From the NCBI GenBank assembly GCA_035236585.1, contig CP141128.1:27185618-27249617 (forward strand): a DNA stretch of 64,000 nucleotides. Direction: 5' to 3'. Positions 1 to 11,687 of the stretch are shown here, piece after piece; position 1 is the stretch's first letter, and each line of letters starts with the position of its first letter. Made by a program: the position numbers and the translations under genes. The stretch comes from Warburgia ugandensis (Eukaryota; Streptophyta; Magnoliopsida; Canellales; Canellaceae). The notes below the pieces were generated by a model. It was given only the letters and a program-made list of their open reading frames with translations, searched no databases and was not told the origin of the DNA.

Positions 1-216
1 ATTAGGGATTTTTTTATTATTTTAACTCAGAATTGAACGTACTTAGTGTCATTTGGATTGGTTTTTTTAGTACATTCATAATTTATAAGTTTTAAATCAT
101 GTTTTAATCTCTATAAAAATAGAATTTTCAACATCCTAATATTCTAGCCCAAAATTTCTGAAAACTAAGACTTTATTGATTTTCTCAATCAATTTACAAA
201 AGTTGGGGTTATTACA
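1..216 (-). mobile_element. LTR remnant, minus orientation
   Basis: The first 216 bases match, by eye, the last part of solo LTR B (about 23180-23542): a shared ACTCAGAATTGA-like block, 'ACATCCTAATATTC', and a terminal 'ACAAAAGTTGGGGTTATTACA'-type end. Read on the minus strand this is an LTR 5' end (TGTAATAACCCC). The rest of the LTR lies outside the window, so only the U3 start is present. The terminus at 216 is set by the TG..CA convention. Confidence 0.6.
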
Positions 217-2757
217 TGTATAGGGCTATGCACGGAATGGGAATGATAATAGGGGATGGGAAATGGTTGGCTATGATAAAAGGTACGAGTGGATGAAAGA
301 TGGGGGGTTTGATTTGCATTGAAGGGTTAAGGAAAGAGGGTTGGGAAAGGAGGCTTGCTTTGGGAGCCAAGGGAATAAAGAATAATGGATTTCCGATGGG
401 TGAAAAGAATGTATGGATGGTGAGATGATACTCCTTCCTTAGTTGTTCTTACTTTCCTTTGCCTGTGTTCATGTAACTCTTGGAGGATGGGAGAAATCCT
501 TCCTTCTTCACTTCCCTTCTTTCTTCTTATGGTTCATGTTGAAGCACCAAAAGGGAGGTTAAAATTTTGCATTAGAACTCAACGTAGGTAATCATGCACT
601 AAATGTTTCCACTTCTTCTTCCTCCCTTTTTCTATTTACTTTTTTCTTTGGATACCACATTAAACTCAAAAGGGGATGGAATGGTGTGTGTTGAATGCCA
701 AAGGAGGAAATGGAAATTGCATTGAAATCTTCTATTTGTAGTTCATGTGGGAGCTTAAGGAGGTGGAAGTTTTCTTAAGGAAAGTCCCTCCTATCTCTTA
801 TTTTTATCTTTCTATTTCACCTTCCTTCTCATCCCCTACTTTTTAAAACATGTTGCTTTTTAAATTAAAAGAGTGTTCCATGTGATCTTCCAGTTTATGT
901 TGATAGGTTGGTTGAGAAAGCGTCCTTCCTCCCTTCCTTTCATCCATAGGTTTAGCCTATCTTTGGAATGGATGGAATTCTTTCTATCCTTAATTCTCCC
1001 CTAGCCCACCATTTTTTCCTTAAGAAAAATAAGGTTTAAGAGAAAAACATGTGAGCTTTGGAAAACATGTTTTTCTCCTAAAATAAAGTTGGGTACCCAC
1101 CCAAAAAATCACCACCAATAATCTTTCAAGCTTCATTCCTTTGTATGGCTTTTCTTCATTGGTCCGCCCTAGCCTAAATGTGTTCTCATTGGATGCTTTA
1201 GATAGCCTTTAGTCAAGGCATATCTTAGCTATTGAATGCTTCAAAAGTATGGATGAATATCAGCCATAGTTTTTTTATTAATTGTCTATCTCCTCTACAA
1301 TTATTCTCGTCCTTTATTTTCTCATGCAAATCATATTTGAAGTGGGTATAACACATCTATTCCTATGTAAAAAAAATGTAATGTAGGGTGGGTTCTTAAT
1401 TGAATAAGAAGGAGAGAAAAGGTGAGTGGAAGTTCTTCATGCGAGCCACAATTTCTAACTTCTTTTGTTTCAGAAAAAAGATAATAAATATGTACATCCA
1501 TTGTATGTGAATCTAGCTTGGTGAAATGCTTTCATGCATGCATTGGAAGTCTATCAACCTCACTTTTGATAAAGGCACTCTCTTTAGTAAGGATAAGGTT
1601 GGGGGTTGTGCATGGGACTCTGATAGTTATGAATTTGATAATGACACTAACATTCTAAACTTCTAAATTTCATGGTTTATGGCATGCAAGCCCACAACAT
1701 TGCTCGAACAAAGAAATTACTTTCTTTTAAGGTTTTGATTGCTAAAAATAGCATTTTTTCAATTGTATCCTAATCCTACAATGTAAATAATCCTTAATTA
1801 ATTATATTTGAAGTAATTCCAAGGTTAAAACAGCTAAATATAGGGATATTATAAGTATTATTTCTATGTATATATATTAGATCTTATAATTTCTTTGTAG
1901 AATCTCTTCAAACTATCCAAGTTCATCCCCCTTTTTCTCTTTCTCTCTCTCTTAATGTTTCTTGCTAAAAATCCTTATTCTTAGGCTGATTCTTTCCATG
2001 AAAAAATTTGTGCACTTTAGGTAACCTAAGTTTCCAATGATCTCAACCATTCATTGTAAAGAAAATCAATTCCCAACTATAGATTTCCTATGTTTGCACT
2101 TTAAAGGTGAAACACATTTTGGCTTCTACCTTTTCTCAATGTATGTACTTCATTTCAACTATACTTTACCTCTTAAAAACATACTTTTCCCTAAATAAAA
2201 TCTAGGAAAAAATGTTTACTAATGTAACATATGACAGAGAGAGATAGATGTATGTGGGCCCTATCGTTGCATGTAATCTTAGCCATTCAGAAGGTCCACT
2301 TGCCTTGGGTTTCTAGTTGTTCTAAAAATGATACAGGTAGCCTCTTTTGGATTTGAAAAATGTTAGCCACTGATTCTTGACTTGATCATTCAAAATCATC
2401 TTCGCTTGATCTGAATCATCTTCTTTCATATAAGCTTGATTAAATATCTAAAAGTTGTTTGGCTTGACCTATCTCTTATATTTTTATACTCCCTACAAAA
2501 CATGGCAAAAGTCCTAATTAGTATTATTTTACAAGTGGTTTGACACATACTTACCACTAGAAGGCCATATAACCTTGAAAATACATCAATTAATAGTTAG
2601 ACAATAGTTAAATGTTTGTGCAAAATCTATCATATAAGTGTGAAAACAATTGACCATATGCACTAAAATAATACTAAAGTTAGGCTTTTTAGTATAAAAG
2701 TGAATACTTAACACTAAGATTCTCAATCTCTTCTTTCCATCCCACAAATCCTCCTCT
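217..2757. other. Unassigned AT-rich DNA, no gene seen
   Basis: About 2.5 kb without a convincing coding frame, LTR end, primer-binding site or known motif. Short stretches of T and A runs and a few GGA-rich patches (about 220-420) occur, but nothing repeats elsewhere in the window. It may be old decayed transposon or non-repetitive intergenic DNA. Confidence 0.4.
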
Positions 2758-2777
2758 ATCTCTCTCTCTCTCTCTCT
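2758..2777. repeat. (CT)n microsatellite
   Basis: Ten consecutive CT units, directly to the left of the foldback element at about 2791-3190. Confidence 0.9.
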
Positions 2778-2790
2778 ATTTTTTTCTTTA

Positions 2791-3190
2791 AGTACACTTA
2801 GTGCATATATTGGATATACTGAGTGGAGACAAATTTGTTTAAAACTTGGCTGACATTTAGGAATCTTTTCCATGATCCAAGCAATTCATTAGATTCACCA
2901 TCCCTCAAGATGGGGGTACCAAAATTCCATACACTGGGCATCTCTTTAGTGGACAGCATTTGTTGAAATGTGAATGGTGTTATAAGGTAGAGAGTAAAGA
3001 CCATCCATGTTTTAGCAATTAGGGGCCCACTATAAAGATGCCTATTGGATGGAATTTTTGGGATTGCCCCATCTTGAGGGATGGAAAATCTATGAATGGC
3101 TTAGATAATGAAAAAGGCTTAAAAAAATGTGTTATTTTGAAATTTTAGCCTCCACTCAGTACACCTACTCTATGCACTAGGTGTACCGAT
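2791..3190. mobile_element. Foldback / MITE-like element, about 400 bp
   Basis: The two ends are imperfect inverted repeats about 40 bp long. The left arm contains TACACTTAGTGCATA and TACTGAGTGGAG; the right arm holds the reverse complement (CTCCACTCAGTACACCTA, TATGCACTAGGTGTACC). A second, inner pair is better preserved: CCATCCCTCAAGATGGGG at about 2900-2917 is answered by CCCCATCTTGAGGGATGG at about 3066-3083, and pairing continues outward through an AATCT-ATGAAT-GGCTT stretch. No protein is encoded. Size and hairpin form fit a MITE or foldback element. The superfamily and target duplication could not be fixed because both flanks are CT-rich. Confidence 0.65.
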
Positions 3191-3600
3191 TCTCTTTCTC
3201 TCTCTTCTTCCTTCTTTCCCACGGCCACCACACTCTCTCTCTTAAAAGGGAGTTGGGCCCACTAAGTACGCTCACTCCCATCTCATGTTTTCTTTATTAT
3301 TATTATTATTATTATTTATTCTCACGTATTCCTTATTATTATTGTTTTTTCTTTCTTTCCAACCCTCCTCCTCACGCATCTCTCTTTTCTCTTCCCTTCT
3401 TATTGTCTTAATAAAAGTGGTGCCCACTATTGTAGCGCCACCCTCATCTCATCTTTTTTATTTTCCTACTTTCTCTCTCTTCTCCTCTATCTTCCCCTAG
3501 ACCACATGTCTTTCTTCCTTCTTTTTTTTCCTATTCCAAACCTGTCTTTCCCATACACTCCCCTCTCCTACGTCTCTCTTTCCCATACTTATCCCAGCCC
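3191..3600. repeat. Pyrimidine-rich tract with (TTA)n
   Basis: The plus strand is dominated by CTTT, CTCT and TCCC runs, with an uninterrupted (TTA)n microsatellite at about 3294-3320. Open frames here are low-complexity Ser/Leu/Phe/Pro strings caused by base composition and are not genes. Similar tracts lie in the leader regions of several LTRs in this window (about 11240-11320 and 36110-36200), so this could be an old LTR leader, but no LTR end is visible. Confidence 0.6.
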
Positions 3601-3800
3601 ACTCTCTCTAGCGCTTAGAGAAAGCCTATCAATACCCTTCCTTAGCTGCCTGTGGGGGCATTGGAAAACTCTTAGAATAGATAATGTAGGATTAGAAAGA
3701 AAAAGACTAGAAGAAAGTTTTAGAGAGAAAACTTCTTGGAAAGCTATGGGAGTACTTTCAAGTTCAATGGCTAGGTTTCAAGCCATTCTCATGACCATCT

Positions 3801-3990
3801 GATGCCTAGGTTTCGAGCCTATTAATGCCCCATTCTTTGGAATAGCTAGTGCCTCGAATTTGTGCTTGTTTGTCCCCCATTTTCTGGGAGCATCCAGTGC
3901 CTACAATTTATACATGTATACTCCCCATCCTCTAGTACATTCAGCGCCTAGAATATGAACAATCAATTGGTCAATGGATAAATAATGCCT
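3801..3990. repeat. Minisatellite, 47-48 bp period, about 4 copies
   Basis: The phrase 'TGCCT' followed by an A/G-rich then T-rich stretch and a 'CCCCAT' core recurs with G of 'TGCCT' at 3804, 3851, 3899 and 3946 (spacings 47, 48, 47). Units are diverged but aligned over most of their length. A weaker partial unit lies upstream at about 3765. The array ends just before solo LTR L1. Confidence 0.65.
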
Positions 3991-4321
3991 TCTTCTGTAA
4001 TATCTAATGGCTAAAGGAATGCATTATACCCTATGTCATTATGTGTAATGACTCCATTTTTGGTAACCTTGAAATCCCATGTTGGTAATGAACAGTTCAC
4101 TTTTTGGAGATAAGGGTATTTTGGTCATTTCACTGTTCACCCTAACTAGACCTAGGAATTTGGTCCTTATAATGGCACCCTTAGGTGCATCTTGGAGAAA
4201 TGAATCCAACAAGACTAGAATCACCCAAAACGGAGTTAAAATGAGTAAGTTATGGCCCTTTGAAGTGCAAGGGCAAAATTGTAATTTAATTTAAAAACAA
4301 ATTTGGCCTGAGAAAACAGGG

Positions 4322-4339
4322 ACCCGTTTTGATACGGGT
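4322..4339 (+). promoter_or_regulatory. U3 hairpin with TTGAT loop (L1)
   Basis: ACCCGT, then TTTGAT, then ACGGGT: a perfect 6 bp stem followed at once by ACCCCC. The same structure sits 230-290 bp from the LTR start in A, C, D and E, with different stem letters. Confidence 0.6.
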
Positions 4340-4472
4340 ACCCCCTTCTTCCCAAACATACTGGATGTTTCTAGAATGGCGGTGTGTAGTGGAGAAATTA
4401 CTGCCATTCTGGAGGTTTCTCCACTGCCATTCCATGGCAGTAGAAACCCCCTCCAGAACCCTCTTCAAGCTC

Positions 4473-4480
4473 TATAAATA
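4473..4480 (+). promoter_or_regulatory. TATA box of LTR L1
   Basis: TATAAATA inside CTCTATAAATAGAGC, about 430 bp from the LTR start. This is a strong plant core-promoter match, so transcription would start near 4505. Confidence 0.6.
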
Positions 4481-6302
4481 GAGCTCTTGGGCGCATCCAA
4501 TGGCAGCCCAAAATGCTGGAAAAACCCATCTAGGAGCAGTGTGCAAGAGGAGAAAATCATGAAAAAATACTCGGCCATGAACCAGGTACGCCTTAAACCC
4601 TCCAAATCCATCTCCCCCTTAGTCTTAGGTTGAATTCCCCTAAGTTTTTGCATGCAAAACCATGCAAAATGGGGCTCTAGGGAGCCACAACAGACCCAGG
4701 GGCAAGTGCTTAGGGCGTATTGGTTCGACAGGGTCGAACCAGGTGCGTCCATGGATGCGCCCGCAAACGAAAGAATGGGCGGAAGGCCCAGTGCGGCGGC
4801 GGACGCGTCCTGTGGGCCTTCTATGTACTCTTAATGCTAAAATGCCTATAACTTGAGTTCTAGGACTCCGATTGAGGCGTTGTGAAAGGCATTGTGTCCG
4901 TATCGACGACGCAAACACAACCAAACCATAAAATACCTGATAAAAGCCCCTATCTAAGGCTGGTATGACCCTTAAACCATGGTAGTGGCACGGGGCCACT
5001 AAACCTTTGCAAACCTGACTATACCAAGGCCTAGTTAGGGACCTTAGGAGGCCCTTAGACATGGGAATGAACCCGTAATGCCTAAGTAGTGAGGTAAACT
5101 ATTCTAGAACCTATAGAAATAGGCCAAGCTAACCTTTTTCCCTAAACCATGACCAGGAACATACGAGGACAAGGGGACTAGCACGATCAAACTAGGTAGG
5201 TGTTTTATTGCTACTAGACTTTTAAAAAGAACCCATGATGCTTTGAGAATGCATGTTTTATGTATAGCATGAATTGATTTCATAAATGAACTTAGCATGC
5301 ATATGAAAAATACATTGCGCATATATAGCCAAGACATGTGTTACATGCGTAGACATATTTTGAAAAAGGATTCTCGTTTGCATGATAAGTGTAGCCTTGG
5401 CCGACGAGGGCGGGCTGATGAGGGTGGGCCAGATAGAGCTAGCAGGCTTCTAGGCTGTCAGGCTTCTAGGCAGGGTTATGACTTTGAATGCGAGACTAGC
5501 ATGAGAAAATTTTATGCATTGCATGCATGTTTTGCAAACGATTGCATAAATTGCATTATTTAAAATAAATAAGTGCATAAATTGCATGATTTGCGATCAT
5601 TAAGTTTTGATTAATTGCATATCCTTGAGGGTTACCAAAAGACGCTGGAGTGCCCAAAAGACGCTGGGTAGGCAGTTGTGAGGGCCAGGCACTTGTGAGG
5701 GACCCAAAGAGGACATATTTTGAAAAAGAGGTTTTTGCCTGTTTACTCATATATGATTTGGGCTAGTAAGCTCATGGGCACTATGCCGAGAGGTTCAGGG
5801 AGGCCTCCCAACCTCTACCACTATTAGGTGAAAAGGGTACCACACCAAAAAGGCATGTCCTTACTTCGATTGCATGTGGTACAGATGACTACCATTGGTG
5901 TCACGGCACTGGGTCAAAGTGTCATATGCCCCGTGGAGGCTATGACCGAGAGTCCCTAGGTACCCGGGGACCACACGGCGATGAGGTCGTGGGCATAGTG
6001 TGCCTATGTTTTTGAGGATTTACTTGCATTGCATCTGGCATGACATGAGGATGGTTGACCATACCATATATCCATGAGTTGGATTCAGATGAGCATCTTA
6101 TGCATATCATAGTATATTTTCATGATATCTATATTACTTTTGACTTCGATTATACGATTCTTTAAGTCGTCAGTATTCTATTTTGACAATGGTTTTTAAT
6201 ATCAATATTGAACATGAATGTCCAAACATGCACATATTTTAAAGGACATATGATTTTAAAACATAGCATGCATTATAAAACTAGTAGTAATAGACTGCTA
6301 CT

Positions 6303-6319
6303 GAGTATAGTGTATACTC
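6303..6319 (+). promoter_or_regulatory. Downstream LTR hairpin (L1)
   Basis: GAGTATA-GTG-TATACTC, a perfect 7 bp stem with a 3-base loop, followed by ACCC and then CCTTAACATTTTTCAG. It lies about 350 bp before the LTR end. Structural equivalents are found in seven other LTR copies here. Confidence 0.6.
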
Positions 6320-6672
6320 ACCCAATCCTTAACATTTTTCAGACACAAGTAAACACTTAAGGACAGGATACGCCTGTGACATAAGACACCCAAATTAAGT
6401 ATAAGTAAGTAAACCTCTACCTTATCTTTCAGTGAATGTTACTTGATTGTAGTTACTCTCTGTAGTTGGGGCTGTGACTAACACTTTCTTGGGAATAGAG
6501 TTGATTTAAAACTATGCCATGACTATATGATTTGAAAATGTGTTTTGACACTCAAGGTTTTATACAAAAGATTAATTTTCATAACAAAAAAACTTCATGC
6601 ATTTCATATTTTTAAAACAAGAGATCTCGCCTTTTTATGAAATTTGCATCATATAAAACCCGGGTCGTCACA

Positions 6673-8408
6673 ATATGCATATCCTAAATATATACATAAA
6701 AAGAATATCATTATGTGCTTGAGGATGCAATGAAGCTACTTGTTCCTAAATAATTAAAGAGAGAACATGCGAATGCTACAACTAATAATAAATTCAGTGT
6801 CTTCAAAGGTTGAGTCAAGGTAACAATTTAAAATACATCTTCATATGTCAACAATCCAATAACTCATATTGTAAAACTAAGTTAATAATCAAATCATGTT
6901 ATAAAATAGATTTCCAATAGGTTTTGATCCAAAGTTACACCTAAGATGTACAAAGAACATTGAACCCGTAGATTCCTGCTTAGTTATACATAGCCAACTT
7001 TCGTCCATCATGCACAATGATAAATATGATGCTAAAAGGGATGAAGTTTCACTGAAGTCAACATGTGAGGTCCCAAGAAGGAGGATGAAATGGGCTCAAA
7101 TCAAAATTTTAAAAATTTTGTAATTTTTTTAGTGAAGTGCTTAACAAAAAGAATAAATTCAAGAATAAAAATAGTTGACATACAAGAAGCTAGACACAGG
7201 GTTTTTATAGTGGTTCACCTAGCCAATCATGGCACATACTTCCGCTCTCTTAATATAACACTTACCTTGAGTTCCACTATATCCCCACAAATTTTTTCAC
7301 TTCTAGTTGATATTGTGTTAGCACACAAACAAGGGACAAACACATGTAGTAAGCTAGCCTTTCTTACAAAAACATGGAAAACTATCCAAGAACAAGTGAG
7401 TTACATGTCTCTCTCAAATACAAGAAATTTAGAAGAAAAAGGTTTCTCTCTTAGTATAGAAAGCACAGTAACAAATATTTTAGATTGAAGGGTTTTGCAA
7501 TCCAAAGATGGAAAGAATTAGAACAATGAAAGCTGGAAGTTGAATTCTTGAGTGAAGGCTTGAGAACTTGATATTCATTTTCTTCCAAGAGTCTTAATAA
7601 TCCTTCTAAGTTCTCTAATTTATAGCTCCTGAGCTAATTGATTAGTTGGAGATGAAATTTTAGCTGTTTGAAATGGATACAAGCCATTAAGAGAAGTTTC
7701 AAATTTAATAGTGCATCTTAATTAAATTTTAGAAATAGTAAAATATTCTTGATTTGTCCTCTTTGACAATTGGCTATTTTTCATGACCTTTAGCTTTTCA
7801 CTTTAGGTATTCTTCAATGTAGAAGTGAAACCATTTCATTTTATAGGGAGTTAACTATTTTTGCAAAATAGTCAGTTGAATTCTATCAAACTACAAGACC
7901 ACTTCAAGTTGATATTTAAGATTTCAAGTGAGACAACTAGATTCCTAAAATAGCCAAAGTCTTAAAAACTAGTTATCTTTCTATTTTAGTTGAAATCCTT
8001 CACAAAATGTATGCAGAATTTCCAAATTAATTTATCCTCATTAGATTATTATATTTAAATACATTTGATTGTTTTTGTAGTTCATCTCCAAAATTGTTAA
8101 ATCCTTCAAAAATAACTAATATTTTTTATAATTGAATCTTGCCATGAGCTTCTCTAAATTTCCAAACTAACTATTCCATGATTGCTAATTACTTTTGAAA
8201 ATGGTTGACTAGATTTGAACTTGGAGTTCATCTAGAAATAATTAATTTATTTTCATATAAAAATGTAATAAATCAAAATGTTTTATGAAATCAGCTGACT
8301 AATTCCATTTTCCAATTGATTTTCTATGAACTTGTAAAATTTGATCTTTAGAGTCCTAATTTGTGATCCAAACTTTGTTCAATTACTTTAAACCTTGGAG
8401 ATATATTT
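6673..8408. other. Unclassified; possible Ty1/copia LTR-like segment
   Basis: AT-rich DNA between solo LTR L1 and element A. At about 7195-7240 the phrase 'ACAGGGTTTTTATAGTGGTT', followed by 'CACCTAGCCAATCATGG', resembles a motif common in plant Ty1/copia LTRs. A 132-codon open frame at 7090-7488 (+) spans it but has no recognisable domain, so I do not call it a gene. No PPT, PBS or paired LTR was found. Confidence 0.3.
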
Positions 8409-9022
8409 TGTAACGACCAGTGTTTTTATAATACATTTTTGTAATTCTTTTTGAAATATAGGGCCCTTAGTTTGAAAAACAAAAAAATTTAGAAAATAAA
8501 CCGTGAAAAACATTTTTCATGAAAAGATCCTTTTAAAAACCCCGAGTGTCATTTTTCTTTTCTCAAAAAGGATTATTAGTGAAATGAGTGCTACATTTCT
8601 ACTGAAAATCTAGCACAGTTTCCTCTATTTTTTGGATATTAGACATTTAACGCATGTCATTGCGAAGTACCTGATAAACACAATTTTGATAAATAAAAGG
8701 ATAAGGGAGACTCCATCTCCATCCAATCACATTGACACACAGAACTATGTGTTTTGAAAATCAAAATTAAATCAAACCCAAAGAAACATCGACCACTTAA
8801 AATATACTTGCCAGGATCAATTCAATCACAGCCACACAACCACGACCTCAAGTTACATGTCTACATATCCATAACATAAAGTCATATTAGATCGAAGTGT
8901 TACTTCAGCCTACCATTTAAATTAATCATAATGCAAACTTATTTGATATACCAAATTAGTCGTCTTGAACTCTTCAACACAGTCCTGTGCTTCATTTTCC
9001 CTGTTCTATTTGTTCAACCTAG

Positions 9023-9047
9023 GACATTGTAAATAATTTACAATGTC
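9023..9047 (-). promoter_or_regulatory. Downstream LTR hairpin (A, 3' LTR)
   Basis: GACATTGTAAA-TAA-TTTACAATGTC: a perfect 11 bp stem with a 3-base loop. The copy in the other LTR (16020-16044) has one arm change (GACATTATAAA). Confidence 0.65.
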
Positions 9048-11383
9048 TCAGCAAGCTTATGCTTGTGTAAGTAGTTTCACATCTATTTTACCAAGTTTTT
9101 CATGCAATTCTAAACAACATCTCAAATCCTTTTTCATGCAATTTCTAAAGAATATGATAAACAAATCAAAGATAAGAAACATGATTAAATTCGTTTTTCA
9201 ATCTCAATTCCACAGTTTTAGGTTAAAACATTTCAGATAGTATCCATATAAAACATGTACGACTTTAAACATGCTTTTTTCAAATGGTTGAATCATCATA
9301 GTAATTTGAAGTAAATTTGCAATATAAAACATATCCTAAAATCACATGTAAACATAACTTGAGAATTCTGTGAAAGATCCATTATCTAACTTGATAAATC
9401 AAACATCATAAGGTCCTCAAAGTACTAAAGTAGTGAATGATTAAATTGCGAATGTCGGCAATCCCAAACCAACAACATCATCACGTGCACATATGCACCT
9501 CAGTGAACACATCAGTCGGTTGGTCATGAGTATTCATCTAAAGACCATCATCAAGCCCATTTACATGGGTCATAAAACAAAATTCCCATGGCACATTATG
9601 CTCACGACCATATCATTGAATTATGCCTCTCTGGTATCTAGAGAATAGCCACCGCAACCTCCACGGTGACTATGGATACATCTCCAAAGGGTGCCGTGAC
9701 CACCTCCAATGGTTGTTCCTACCGCAATAGTCAAGAAAAATGATTCCACTTTGGGCATGGATACCTACCACCTTTGGTGGTTAGAGGTTAGGAGGCCGCC
9801 CTGTATAACCTCTCAGCATAGTGCCCACCAAGCTCATTAGCCTGAACCAAGATATATCTCAATCTCAAATGATCTTAAATCATATAATATACATATCTCA
9901 TGCAAAATCATGTGTTTCTTTATCTCATCTCAAAACATGGGATTGATGCATTTCAAATATTAGCATTTCTTTCAAAAACACTCTACTACATGTAATGAAC
10001 AACATCATTTTTGTCTTTCATATAAAAGCATGCATCATGGCTATGAAGATACATACGTTTATATAGAAAACATGATAAACTAAGATTTGATTATTTAAGA
10101 TCTCAAGGACAAATAAATGTTAAAACCACCTACTTCCTTGGAGAAATTTCCACCAGTTCTTCCCTTTTAGGTTTAGCTTTAAACTTAACTTCAATTTGGT
10201 TAAACCGTGCCTGAAATTGTGTAGCACATCCAACATCTGTATCCCCACATAAACATAGAATCATATAAGCATCTAAATCATGCTTAAATCTAACTAGTGT
10301 ATAAAATTTGATTTTTCATGCTCTTTTTAGGAAGCATTTACAACACAGTTGAGGACTTCATGTCTGAGTGTCCTTCACCATTTGTATATTAGATTATTCA
10401 TTTAAATATAATCCTACTATTCAGATTAAGCCCTCAAATTTCATACAATTTCTCAATTTCCTAAAAATTTGTACCCTGATCTTAAGATTTCAAAGTATCT
10501 TAACCTAATAAAGGTTAAGGTATGCGATGGTGGGGTCTGATCATGAATCAGACCTTTGTCAGGCCTTATTCCTTTATAGTTCAATCGAACGGTTCAGATT
10601 TATTCAATGAATTTTTATCTAAATCTTCAATTTATGGCATATCTTAATTAATTTAATGCTCCAAACCTCATCAGTGGCTTCTGATCATCAATCATACATT
10701 AAGAATTTACTGTACAAATAGTACTCGATCCGACGGCTGCGATTGTTCAATCGATTTCTATCCTAGATCTGCAAATTTAGTGTGATCTAAGTTACATTAG
10801 GTCTTTAATTACCTATCTCTAAGCTTAGTTCAGAAAATGGATGGCTAGATCATCCCCAAACTTAGATCTAGCATAAAACCGTATGGATTTAGCCAAAAAT
10901 AAAAAATCAAGAGTTGTGTTTTGTAGATCTTACCTATTGAGAGTGTTTTCGGGCATTTTCCACCATTGGATGAGCTGAATTGGTCATCATTTTCAGTTGT
11001 AGGGTTTTTCAAGCTTATCATGCACCATCTCCTCCTCAATCGATGATCCAAATCTTGTCAGATTCCCCAATAATCCTAGGGGTTTTCTTTATTTTGTCGT
11101 GTCGAACAACATGACTGGCTTGGATTGTCGATCCAAGCTATCATTTTCTCTGGTGACGGCCTAGAATTCGGTGACCCAGAAAAACCCTCGTTTTCTCCTT
11201 TGTTTTGCCGGCGTGTTGATCCCCTTCGACAACTTAGCTCGCCCACTCCTCCTTTCCTCTTCTGCTCCTCCTTTTTCTTTCTTCTTTCTTCTCTTTCTTT
11301 TCCTCTCCCCTTCATCCATTTTCTATAGGGTTTTTGGAGAACAGACCGAACGGTCTATTCATTCGGTTAAGTGAGGAGGGGGT

Positions 11384-11400
11384 GCCAATATCAATTTGGC
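11384..11400 (-). promoter_or_regulatory. U3 hairpin with TTGAT loop (A)
   Basis: On the minus strand GCCAA-ATTGATA-TTGGC followed by ACCCCC, 287 bp from the LTR start. Compare L1 4322, E 42164, D 50364 and C 52913. Confidence 0.55.
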
Positions 11401-11687
11401 CACCCCTGTTTATGGTTTTTGTTCTTTTTTTCTATCTTATTTTTATAAAAATACCCTTCATATTCAAGTATCCATATCTTCTTCATCAGAACTTTGACTT
11501 CTGCAAACTTGGTGTCGTTTGAATCTTCTTTTTGAATACTATTCAATTATGAAGGTATTGGGGTCCAATTTGATATCTTCTAAAATGTGAATTCAGTGAA
11601 ACCTAAATATGAAGATTCTCCCATCTATGTTTATAAAATTTAATTTATAATCCTTTAATATGGAATTTAACAATTAGGATTGTTACA

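Larger units (their letters stand above)
4044..6672 (+). mobile_element. Solo LTR L1 (Ty3/gypsy type), 2629 bp
   Basis: Starts TGTAATGACTCC and ends CCCGGGTCGTCACA, the terminal pattern of the other Ty3/gypsy LTRs here. Flanking pentamers are TTATG and ATATG, a target duplication with one mismatch. No internal domain, primer-binding site or second LTR adjoins it, so it is a solo LTR. In sense order it has a hairpin at 4322-4339, a TATA box at 4473-4480, a donor-like CCAG|GTACG at 4586, an AGGTAGGTG box near 5195, a GC-rich block at about 5770-6005, and a second hairpin at 6303-6319 followed by CCTTAACATTTTTCAG. The sequence is related to LTRs C and D. Short open frames on both strands around 4640-5060 are by-products of the GC-rich leader. 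Confidence 0.85.
8409..11687 (-). mobile_element. Element A, 3' LTR (3279 bp)
   Basis: Read on the minus strand it starts TGTAACAATCCTAATTG at 11687 and ends CACTGGTCGTTACA at 8409. The flank at 11688 onward, on the minus strand, is the GAATTTTGAGGACGAAATTC phrase plus a purine tract typical of the 3' end of Tekay/Del-like pol, so this is the 3' LTR of a minus-strand element. It matches the second copy at 15408-17244 and 23548-24083; a 175-base sample around 9043 differs at about 10 sites, mostly C/T or G/A. It holds the TTGAT-type hairpin (11384-11400), donor-like TAG|GTAAG (10932-10933 on the plus strand), the CCACCTAC box near 10130, the GC-rich block (about 9590-9835) and the downstream hairpin (9023-9047). 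Confidence 0.85.

Noticed and set aside
3181..3802. Considered a host gene with exons in the CT-rich tract.
   Set aside because: Frames are low-complexity and change strand-independently; no splice-linked domain or homologous motif could be read.
4640..5062. 140-codon frame on the minus strand.
   Set aside because: Antisense to solo LTR L1 in its GC-rich leader; no domain, and not conserved in related LTRs.
7090..7488. 132-codon frame (+).
   Set aside because: No domain recognised. It spans a motif typical of plant copia LTRs, so it is more likely noncoding LTR sequence than a gene.
9043..9240. A 65-codon frame starting MSQQAYACV is preserved in two places (9043 and 16040).
   Set aside because: The two sites are the paired LTRs of element A, so identity follows from copying. 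The frame is antisense to the element and starts within the hairpin arm.
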